A DNA stretch of 5,708 bases, taken from contig JAPOZE010000492.1 in NCBI GenBank assembly GCA_026706225.1, positions 1 through 5,708 on the forward strand, read 5' to 3'. Below are positions 1 to 4,622 of this stretch, piece by piece. Origin of the DNA: Acidobacteriota bacterium (GTDB lineage Bacteria; Acidobacteriota; Terriglobia; Versatilivoradales; Versatilivoraceae). Both the position numbers and the translations under genes were made by a program. Every line of letters starts with the position of its first letter. Within the stretch, counting starts at the first letter, position 1. The notes beneath the pieces are model-generated. The model saw only the letters and a program-made list of their open reading frames with translations. It was not told the DNA's origin and did not search any database.

Positions 1-191
1 CGGAGACGGGCTGGGCTCACAAGGAACAGCCTCGCAACGAGAACGTTCTGGCGACCATCTACTCGGCCCTGGGGATAGACTGGTCCAGGGAGATCCGCAA
101 CACGCCTTCGGGACGTCCCTATGTCTACGTCGATCCGCTGGGTGCGAACGGCTACATCTCGACGGATGAGATTTCGGAAATCTACGGATAG
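1..191 (+). CDS. C-terminal end of a DUF1501 (sulfatase-like) family protein, partial
   Basis: Reading from base 3, 62 codons are open and end in TAG at 189-191; the start lies left of the window. The visible protein has the segment NVLATIYSALGID (residues 14-26), followed by NTPSGRPYVYV (33-43). A 'TIY-x-x-LGID' stretch and a closing 'GRP' are typical of the C-terminus of DUF1501 proteins, a branch of the alkaline phosphatase/sulfatase superfamily that is abundant in Planctomycetes, Verrucomicrobia and Acidobacteriota. No catalytic residues are in view, so the activity cannot be judged, and a true sulfatase is the main alternative. The next gene on this strand encodes an FGE-fold protein, but DUF1501 proteins are not known to need formylglycine. 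A 241-base spacer separates the two genes, so co-transcription is uncertain. No clear terminator follows the stop codon. Confidence 0.6.
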   Translation, partial: ETGWAHKEQPRNENVLATIYSALGIDWSREIRNTPSGRPYVYVDPLGANGYISTDEISEIYG

Positions 192-318
192 CTCTCGCCC
201 GCATTTCTCACCAGGCCGCTGGAGGCAGTACAAAAGTCAATTGTCTTCAACACCTTGATTGGCTTCATGTAAAGGGTTTGCGGATAACAGACGGCGCTGG
301 GCATGCTCTGGCTTGTCC

Positions 319-399
319 TTTTGCCTTCAGCGCGCACATGCTCCCTCGACCGTAGAAACCGCTACGCTCTTCGGTCACGAGCACGCGCTGAAGGGAAAA
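319..399. repeat. Long imperfect inverted repeat / hairpin element
   Basis: The outer arms are TTTTGCCTTCAGCGCG (319-334) and CGCGCTGAAGGGAAAA (384-399), which pair at 15 of 16 positions with 11 consecutive perfect pairs (324-334 with 384-394). Further inside, TGCTC (339-343) pairs with GAGCA (379-383), and GACCG (348-352) pairs with CGGTC (372-376). A short TAG/CTA pairing (353-355 with 362-364) closes a six-base loop. The whole 81-base block could fold into one bulged hairpin in RNA of either strand. It lies between the DUF1501-type stop and the FGE-like start. It could be a terminator, an mRNA-stabilising element or a palindromic REP/MITE-like unit. There is no U-run directly after the stem on either strand, so an ordinary intrinsic terminator is not well supported. 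Confidence 0.75.
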
Positions 400-432
400 T
401 TTCTGCGCCATGATCATGCCCCCTGGTGAGAA

Positions 433-1320
433 ATGCGGGCTTGCGTAGATCAGCTTCGTTCCCCCCCACCTTCAGTCGATGCAGTTCCCTGCAACACGGA
501 CCGGCACGAATGCCGGTTCGGCCCGCCGCGGCGTAAGCGCCAATTTCTCTGGTTGTCCTGTTTCTTGGTCGGGGTCGCGGTGATGCCACTCGGCGCCGCC
601 GAGCCGGGGATGGTCTATGTCCCCGGCGGGGAGTTTCTGCGGGGTCGGTCCCATTCGCTTCCCGATGATGAGATGAAACGGCGGTCGACACTGCTCAAGG
701 ACGATCGGCCGGCGAAGACTATCCAGGTCGGGCCGTTCTACCTCGATGAGCATGAGGTGACCAACGAGGCCTATGGGCGGTTTCTGGAGGCGACGGGGCG
801 GCAACCGCCGTTCCATTGGGTGGACGGCGAGATCGCGGAGGGCGAGGGGGAACATCCGGTCGTGAACGTGAATTGGCATGAGGCCGCGTCCTACTGCCAG
901 TCCCTGGGGAAACGCCTTCCCACCGAGGCCGAATGGGAACGGGCGGCGCGTGGGCTGGGCGAAGGGGTGAAGTTTCCCTGGGGGAACGAGGAGCCGGCCA
1001 AGGGCCGGCAGGCGCATTTCAATGGGCTCGACGGCACCCGCGCCGTCTGCCGGTTCCCGAAGAATACCTTCGGACTGTGCGACATGGCGGGTAATGTGTG
1101 GGAGTGGTGCTCTGACCGCTATGAGCGGCTCTACTACGAGCGGTCTACCCAGAAGAATCCAGGCGGACCCGATGAGGGGATGTACCGCGTGCTGCGCGGG
1201 GGGTCGTGGGCGGATGCGGCGAAGTATTTGACTTGCGCCTATCGAAGCTTCGCGCGCCCTCGGGAGCGGAGTCCGAATATCGGGTTTCGGTGTGCCAAGG
1301 GTTACTCACCGAAGCGCTAA
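433..1320 (+). CDS. Exported FGE/SUMF1-fold protein, probably not catalytic as a formylglycine generator
   Basis: The protein has 295 residues, and an FGE-sulfatase domain fills residues 60-289. Recognisable family motifs, in order, are GMVYVPGGEF (59-68), LDEHEVTNEAYGRFL (104-118), HPVVNVNWHEAASYC (141-155), GKRLPTEAEWERAARG (159-174), FPWGNE (181-186), FGLCDMAGNVWEWCSD (213-228), RVLRGGSW (252-259) and NIGFRC (282-287). In true FGE two cysteines lie between the GGS and GFRC motifs and activate the target cysteine. Here the segment after GGS is about three residues shorter and holds one cysteine (C268), which aligns with a structural rather than a catalytic cysteine. Other roles for this fold include ligand binding and oxidative enzymes of the EgtB/OvoA or hydroxylase type. 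Residues 33-56 (RRKR, a hydrophobic run, then LGAA) look like an export signal, so the domain probably acts outside the cytoplasm. ATG 433 is the only in-frame start that keeps the basic residues, and a stop (427-429) lies just upstream. The 32-residue stretch before the signal is unusual. The gene converges on the BrnA-like gene with a 13-base gap. Confidence 0.88.
   Translation: MRACVDQLRSPPPSVDAVPCNTDRHECRFGPPRRKRQFLWLSCFLVGVAVMPLGAAEPGMVYVPGGEFLRGRSHSLPDDEMKRRSTLLKDDRPAKTIQVGPFYLDEHEVTNEAYGRFLEATGRQPPFHWVDGEIAEGEGEHPVVNVNWHEAASYCQSLGKRLPTEAEWERAARGLGEGVKFPWGNEEPAKGRQAHFNGLDGTRAVCRFPKNTFGLCDMAGNVWEWCSDRYERLYYERSTQKNPGGPDEGMYRVLRGGSWADAAKYLTCAYRSFARPRERSPNIGFRCAKGYSPKR
497..520 (+). other. 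Compact stem-loop inside the 5' end of the FGE-like gene
   Basis: Bases 497-506 and 511-520 pair over ten positions (nine Watson-Crick and one G-U, at 499 with 518) around a four-base CGAA loop. The stem is GC-rich and should be stable in the + strand transcript. It lies about 65 bases after the assigned ATG, within the odd leader that precedes the signal peptide. No U-run follows, so it does not look like an intrinsic terminator. It may affect translation, or it may hint that this stretch was originally untranslated. Confidence 0.55.
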
Positions 1321-1333
1321 GTGCCGCTGCTTG

Positions 1334-1603
1334 CTACCCTGGCTTGGCCCGATCTTGATGGGCTTCATAGTAGGCCCTCAGGATGGCATTGATCCGACTG
1401 TGGTAACCTTTGCCCTGGCCTTTCAACCACTGCAGCACGTCTGCGTCCAGACGCACGGTAAGCTGCTTTTTCCGGGGCGGGACTACCACCCGCGCATCCC
1501 GAAAAAAGGCGGCATCGAGTGCCGGAATATCGGAGTAATCGATATTCGAGTCGCTCATCGCATCAAGGCGTTTCAAGTCGCTCCTGGCAGGCTTTTTCTT
1601 CAC
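1334..1603 (-). CDS. BrnA-family antitoxin-like protein, orphan (no BrnT toxin nearby)
   Basis: The protein has 89 residues. Its order of motifs matches the BrnA/COG3514 antitoxin family: a basic N-terminus, IDYSDIPALDAAFF (21-34), VVVPPRKKQLTVRLDADVL (39-57) and the C-terminal helix segment GKGYHSRINAILRAYYEAH (64-82). The central beta strand plus two helices is the ribbon-helix-helix DNA-binding fold. In known type II systems BrnA neutralises the RNase toxin BrnT and represses the operon. BrnT is normally encoded just upstream. Here only 121 bases separate this start from the next gene upstream, and the downstream gene is convergent, so no toxin of about 90 residues fits. The start is GTG at 1601-1603, with AAAGGG (1612-1617) eight bases upstream and an in-frame stop close behind. 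The family's long N-terminus supports this start over the internal ATG at residue 16. It may be a stand-alone regulator or a leftover of a lost pair. Confidence 0.87.
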   Translation of the reverse strand: MKKKPARSDLKRLDAMSDSNIDYSDIPALDAAFFRDARVVVPPRKKQLTVRLDADVLQWLKGQGKGYHSRINAILRAYYEAHQDRAKPG

Positions 1604-1611
1604 GGCGATTG

Positions 1612-1658
1612 CCCTTTCTCATCGAAATTATACTTGAATCTCCCGGCTTATCGAAAGT
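1612..1658 (-). promoter_or_regulatory. Promoter-like region with repeated sites before the BrnA-like gene
   Basis: Read on the - strand, an exact TATAAT -10 hexamer lies at 1632-1627, about 24 bases before the GTG start, which would give a leader of roughly 15-20 bases. No good -35 hexamer is visible 16-18 bases upstream. Two similar 12-mers on the + strand, 1618-1629 and 1647-1658, match at 10 of 12 positions around the shared core ATCGAAA, with starts 29 bases apart. One overlaps the -10 and the other the -35 position. That is where operator sites of an autoregulating ribbon-helix-helix protein would be expected. An 8-bp inverted repeat (1642-1649 with 1681-1688) overlaps the same region. 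Operator function is inference. Confidence 0.5.
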
Positions 1659-1724
1659 CGGAGCGATTGGTGTTCTCCCAAAGCCGGGCGGCCAGCTACA
1701 GGGCACAGGTGAGGATTTCGGCGG

Positions 1725-2672
1725 TCATCTCGATTTTGAGGCCTTGACGCGTTCCCGGAGTTCGGTCGCGAATTTCTCGGCTTCGGCCAGTTGCTCGGCG
1801 GTCATCTGTTCTCTGAGCGTGTCCATGATTCGGCCGATTGCCTGGCCAGTCGGTCCGGAACAAGCGTGGGAGGTCGCGAGATTCAACCAGGCGTAGGCTT
1901 TCACGTGGTCTGCCGGCGTGCCTTGGCCCTTGGCGTAGAGCTGGGCGAGGCTGAACTGAGCCGTGGCTAGATCCTGCTCGGCAGCCGCCTGCAGCCACTT
2001 CACCGCCTCGCTGTGGTCCTGGGGCACACCCAAGCCATCGGCGTACATGCGGCTCAGTTTCAACTGCGCTATGGCCGCACCCTGTTCGGCGGAGATCCGG
2101 AACCACTTCACCGCTTCGTTGTACTCCCGGGGTACTCCCTTGCCTGTTGTGTGCAGAGAACCAAACATGTGTTGCGCTTCAACGTTCCCCTGCTCGGCAG
2201 CCGCTTGGTACCACCTCGCTGCCTTCCGGTACCACTTCTGCGCCTCCCGTTCATTCTTCGGCACCCCCTCACCCGATTCGTACATGAGACCCAGCTTGTG
2301 GAAGGCACCAACGAATCCGGCCTCCGCGGCCCGTCGGTACCACTTCACGGCCTCTTGTGCGTCCCAGGGCACTTCCTCACCTCTGTAGTACATCTCGCCC
2401 AGCATGAATCGAGCCCTGCCGTGTCCCTGCTCGGCGGCTCGGCGATACCAGTTTTCGGCCTGCTTTTCGTCCTGAGGCACTCCACGGCCAAAGGAGTACA
2501 TTTGGCCGAGGCTGAATTGAGTCTCAGCATCTCCCTGCTCAGCCGTCTTGCGGAGTTGCTCGATGTCCTGAGACTGGGCAAATGCCGATTGATGCCCCCA
2601 AAGAATGACCAAGGCTCCGAGGAAGAGCGTCAAACTTCCTCTGCAAGCGTTACCGTTGGGAAAGATTCCCAT
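1725..2672 (-). CDS. Secreted Sel1-like repeat (SLR) protein
   Basis: The protein has 315 residues. Residues 11-32 form a hydrophobic signal ending in SAFA, with probable cleavage before QSQ, so it is likely periplasmic or secreted. Six Sel1-like repeats of about 36 residues follow (48-83, 84-119, 120-162, 163-198, 199-234, 235-269). Each has the pattern A-x-x-x-LG-x-MY-x-x-G-x-GVP-x-D-x-x-x-A-x-x-WY-x-x-AAEQG. Such repeats form paired helices that scaffold protein-protein contacts; the partner cannot be read from the sequence. The third repeat is seven residues too long because its second-helix segment (WYRKAAR/WYQAAAE) is doubled. The C-terminus (280-309) is a charged helix common after SLR arrays. 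The start ATG at 2672 has a strong GGAGGT site (2683-2678) five bases upstream. The BrnA-like gene lies 121 bases downstream on the same strand with its own promoter-like sequence. Confidence 0.92.
   Translation of the reverse strand: MGIFPNGNACRGSLTLFLGALVILWGHQSAFAQSQDIEQLRKTAEQGDAETQFSLGQMYSFGRGVPQDEKQAENWYRRAAEQGHGRARFMLGEMYYRGEEVPWDAQEAVKWYRRAAEAGFVGAFHKLGLMYESGEGVPKNEREAQKWYRKAARWYQAAAEQGNVEAQHMFGSLHTTGKGVPREYNEAVKWFRISAEQGAAIAQLKLSRMYADGLGVPQDHSEAVKWLQAAAEQDLATAQFSLAQLYAKGQGTPADHVKAYAWLNLATSHACSGPTGQAIGRIMDTLREQMTAEQLAEAEKFATELRERVKASKSR
2207..2248. repeat. 21-bp tandem duplication inside the Sel1 gene
   Basis: Bases 2207-2227 and 2228-2248 match at 16 of 21 positions and both begin with GGTACCAC. 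The unit is exactly seven codons, so the frame is kept. It accounts for the extra seven residues in the third Sel1 repeat. The mismatches show it is not a very recent event. Confidence 0.7.
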
Positions 2673-2916
2673 CAGACACCTCCAGAATCCGTGAGCTTTG
2701 TCGGTCAGGGTGTAGTTTCTCTATATCCAGTATACCCCTGAGTCCTGAGTTTTACCTGCTTAACATTGCGGGACGTTTTCGGACGTCCGTGGGACCGGGA
2801 AGAAGAGGGAGCAGGGGAGGTTGTGGAGAAAGGAGAGGATGTTGCATGGCCGGAAAAACCTTGCTCACACTGAACGGGTGGAGAACGGGCACAGACCCCT
2901 CACCTGGAGAACCACG

Positions 2917-2996
2917 CGAACACCTTCATCGGCAAGGGATAAGAGAACCGCGAATTCAACTTATTCCACTAATTCAACAACGTCCCCTGGTTGTCC
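2917..2996 (+). repeat. 80-bp dispersed repeat, copy A (left of the cupin gene)
   Basis: This block aligns without any gap to 3507-3586 with 59 of 80 identical bases. The first 52 bases match at 41 positions, including CGAACACC, AAGGGAT and AGAACCGC. The last eight bases, GTTGTCC with its preceding G, are identical. Inside, a nine-base period of the form AATTCAACT is visible (2953-2961, 2962-2970, 2971-2979). Both copies have the same orientation. The sequence is less GC-rich than the genes around it. I do not recognise the family. Confidence 0.75.
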
Positions 2997-3009
2997 CAAG
3001 AACCTGGGG

Positions 3010-3050
3010 CTTGATAAAAAACGGTCGGATCTGCTGTATTCGTTATCAAG
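3010..3050 (+). promoter_or_regulatory. Cupin promoter-like region spanned by a perfect 8-bp inverted repeat
   Basis: TTGATA (3011-3016, five of six to the -35 consensus) is followed after 18 bases by TGTATT (3035-3040, four of six to the -10 consensus). The arms CTTGATAA (3010-3017) and TTATCAAG (3043-3050) are perfect inverted repeats. One overlaps the -35 and the other covers the expected transcription start. This layout suits an operator that blocks or loops the promoter. An 8-bp dyad at this spacing is expected a few times by chance in 5.7 kb, so position is the main argument. Confidence 0.42.
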
Positions 3051-3101
3051 AAGTCAGCGGGAAGTGCCATTCTTGGGGGCAGGTCAACGGTTGGAGGCAC
3101 C

Positions 3102-3449
3102 ATGAATCAATCGACTCAAGCCATACACGTGAGTTTCGAGGAGGCGATATCCAAGGGCCCCCCTCCTGCCGGCAATCTGGCCGTTCCCATCTTCTCCCAT
3201 GGGTCGCTCGAAGTGGAGATGTACCAGCCCGAGGGCCGGGATCCGCAAGAGCCCCATATCCGCGACGAAGTTTACCTGGTGGCTCGGGGGAAGGGGGTCT
3301 TCTTCGATGGCGAACAGAGACACGCGGTCGAACCTGGCTCCTTTCTGTTCGTAGCCGCCGGTCAACCGCATCGATTTGAAGATTTCTCTTCCGACTTCGC
3401 GGTTTGGGTGCTGTTCTACGGCCCTGAGGGCGGTGAGTCCAATACCTGA
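3102..3449 (+). CDS. Small single-domain cupin protein
   Basis: The protein has 115 residues, the usual size of a single-domain cupin beta-barrel, with no signal peptide, so it is probably cytoplasmic. Cupin motif 1 is EPHIRDEVYLVARGKG (50-65) and motif 2 is EPGSFLFVAAGQPHRF (77-92). The likely metal ligands are H52, E56 and H90. The position of the usual first histidine of motif 1 is E50, so this would be a three-ligand or modified site. Small cupins include dioxygenases, isomerases and ligand-binding regulators; the substrate cannot be told from the sequence. ATG 3102 has GGAGG (3093-3097) four bases upstream, which supports this start. The gene stands alone on its strand. It is flanked by two direct copies of an 80-bp repeat and converges on the hydrolase gene. 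No terminator is evident, although a short hairpin lies at 3480-3497. Confidence 0.9.
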   Translation: MNQSTQAIHVSFEEAISKGPPPAGNLAVPIFSHGSLEVEMYQPEGRDPQEPHIRDEVYLVARGKGVFFDGEQRHAVEPGSFLFVAAGQPHRFEDFSSDFAVWVLFYGPEGGESNT

Positions 3450-3479
3450 CCGGGGCTTCCACACGAGAACCCGAAATTA

Positions 3480-3497
3480 CCGGTGGATTCCACCAGG
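3480..3497. other. Short GC-rich hairpin between the cupin and hydrolase genes
   Basis: CCGGTGG (3480-3486) pairs with CCACC and GG (3490-3494 and 3496-3497) around an ATT loop, with one bulged A at 3495. It lies 30 bases after the cupin stop and just before repeat copy B. There is no U-run on either strand, so termination activity is doubtful. It may be an outer part of the repeat element, but copy A lacks it. Confidence 0.4.
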
Positions 3498-3506
3498 CAA
3501 GTCAGT

Positions 3507-3586
3507 CGAACACCCTCATCACCAAGGGATTGCAGAACCGCTAATACAATTGGTTCCAACTACTCAACTAATTCCTTCGGTTGTCC
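3507..3586 (+). repeat. 80-bp dispersed repeat, copy B (right of the cupin gene)
   Basis: This is the partner of 2917-2996: same orientation, offset 590 bases, no gaps, 59 of 80 identical. Its right third overlaps the end of the hydrolase gene on the - strand. The stop codon (3562-3560) and the last eight residues of that protein, GQPKELVE, lie within the repeat. Read the same way, copy A gives GQPGDVVELVE followed by a stop, so the repeat can supply a short tail and a stop to a gene ending in it. Confidence 0.75.
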
Positions 3587-4522
3587 GCGAGCGGATTCCA
3601 CTACACGGCGAATCGCATCCACAACGATTTCGGGTTCGTCCTGGTGGATGAAATGACCGGCTCCATCGACGACCCGCCACTCGCTGCTGTCTGACAGCTC
3701 CGCAAACTGCTCCTGCATCCCATGCCAGAATTCCATTCGGCGCCGTCCCTCCGTAAGGACAACAAGCGGCTTTCGCCCGAGTCTCGGGCGGTCCTCGGCG
3801 GCTTGGTTCAGACTTTCTCGCAGACCTGCCATCTCTGACGCCATGGCCCAAAACGAACGTGTCGTCGCCAGAACTTCCTTCTCCGTCGCCCGCACTGAGC
3901 CGGGACGGGATTCCGGGTTGCCGCTAGGCACATCGATCATGAGACGAGCGATGCCAAGCGGCGCCAGAAGTCTCAGTCTGAAAGCGACACGACCCATCCG
4001 ATCCAAGTTCCCGGTGCGACGGGCCAGGTCGGGGTGAGATGAGTCGACCAGCACCATTCCGGCCACTTCGTCCGGGAACCGGCTGGCATACACCTGCACG
4101 ACCAAGCCGCCGAAAGAGTGACCGACCAGAACGTACCGCGGGTCCACGCCAGCGTTACGGAGCAGTCCCCGGAGCTCTCCGGTGATGTTGCTGATCGTAC
4201 GAGGTTCCGAGCCGGACTCGCTCCAGCCATATCCGGCCCTGTCGTACGCGCACACCCTTGTGAACGAGGCGATGTCCTCGATCACGGAGGTCCATCCGAT
4301 AGAGGCGCCGGGAATCCCCGATTCAAGAATGACCGCAGGGCTGCCTTGCCCCTGACAGAGCAGGTGCATCTGACGCCCATCGACAACTACCATCTCCCCA
4401 GGCGCCGGATTGCGCTCCAACGCGAGATGCGAATGCCACCACTGGATCGTTGATGTGGCTACCAGGGCCAGGACCAGCGCTCCGCCACCCCACAAGAGTG
4501 CGCGTTTCAAGTATTTTCTCAT
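3560..4522 (-). CDS. Membrane-anchored or secreted alpha/beta hydrolase
   Basis: The protein has 320 residues. Residues 1-25 (MRKYLKR, then a hydrophobic run) look like an N-terminal membrane anchor or uncleaved signal, placing the enzyme domain outside the cytoplasm. The domain begins near GEMVVVDGRQMHLLCQGQG (42-60). Other fold markers are LESGIPG (66-72, oxyanion region), TRVCAYDRAGYGWSE (88-102), the nucleophile elbow VGHSFGG (133-139, S136), MVLVDSSHPD (156-165, D160 a likely catalytic acid) and DGAGHFIHQDEPE (286-298, H290). The Ser-Asp-His set is therefore complete. E258 after strand 7 is an alternative acid. The substrate is unknown; esterase or lipase-like activity is the family expectation. 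ATG 4522 has AAGGAT (4536-4531) eight bases upstream and an in-frame stop behind it. It starts 100 bases after the cofH stop on the same strand, so co-transcription is possible. The last eight residues come from repeat copy B. Confidence 0.92.
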   Translation of the reverse strand: MRKYLKRALLWGGGALVLALVATSTIQWWHSHLALERNPAPGEMVVVDGRQMHLLCQGQGSPAVILESGIPGASIGWTSVIEDIASFTRVCAYDRAGYGWSESGSEPRTISNITGELRGLLRNAGVDPRYVLVGHSFGGLVVQVYASRFPDEVAGMVLVDSSHPDLARRTGNLDRMGRVAFRLRLLAPLGIARLMIDVPSGNPESRPGSVRATEKEVLATTRSFWAMASEMAGLRESLNQAAEDRPRLGRKPLVVLTEGRRRMEFWHGMQEQFAELSDSSEWRVVDGAGHFIHQDEPEIVVDAIRRVVESARGQPKELVE

Positions 4523-4622
4523 CGGAGGTTATCCTTGCATTCTAGCGGCAGGTAGCGGGAAGCCGGGGAACTTGTTGCATTGCCGGAAACACTCTGCTCC
4601 CACCTCTGACGAGTAGTGCTGG

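Larger units (their letters stand above)
2673..3101. other. Gene-free stretch between the divergent Sel1 and cupin genes
   Basis: These 429 bases separate two divergently transcribed genes. The left end carries the Sel1 ribosome binding site (GGAGGT on the - strand, 2683-2678) and a TATACT -10-like hexamer on the - strand (2734-2729). No convincing -35 is visible, but a tandem CCTGAGT pair (2737-2743, 2744-2750) lies where it should be. A small hairpin (2771-2776 with 2783-2788) follows. The middle holds repeat copy A (2917-2996), and the right end holds the cupin promoter-like region. Open frames on the + strand at 2789-3379 and 2821-3105 have no recognisable domain and biased composition, so they are not annotated as genes. 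Confidence 0.6.

Noticed and set aside
251..280. Possible third degenerate copy of the 80-bp repeat (AACACCTTGATTGGC resembles the start of copy A)
   Set aside because: Only about 15 bases align, at 13/15, with no gap-free continuation; that is not beyond chance when all sub-windows are considered.
409..418. Perfect 10-bp palindrome CATGATCATG before the FGE-like start
   Set aside because: Perfect 10-bp palindromes are expected several times by chance in 5.7 kb, and there is no supporting promoter element.
1604..1724. Hidden BrnT toxin or toxin fragment upstream of the BrnA-like gene
   Set aside because: The 121-base space is too short and I found no BrnT-like motif in it or in frames overlapping the Sel1 gene end.
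2789..3379. Long + strand open frame covering the spacer and part of the cupin gene
   Set aside because: It overlaps the well-supported cupin gene in another frame, has no domain, and includes the repeat element.
3460..3500. GATTCCACCA resembling a tRNA 3' end before repeat copy B
   Set aside because: No T-loop (GGTTCGA-type) sequence, anticodon stem or acceptor complement can be found, so no tRNA is supported.
2917..3590. Integron-type gene cassette with attC sites around the cupin gene
   Set aside because: The repeats lack paired R'/R'' core sites (GTTRRRY and RYYYAAC) in inverted arrangement and no integrase is visible.
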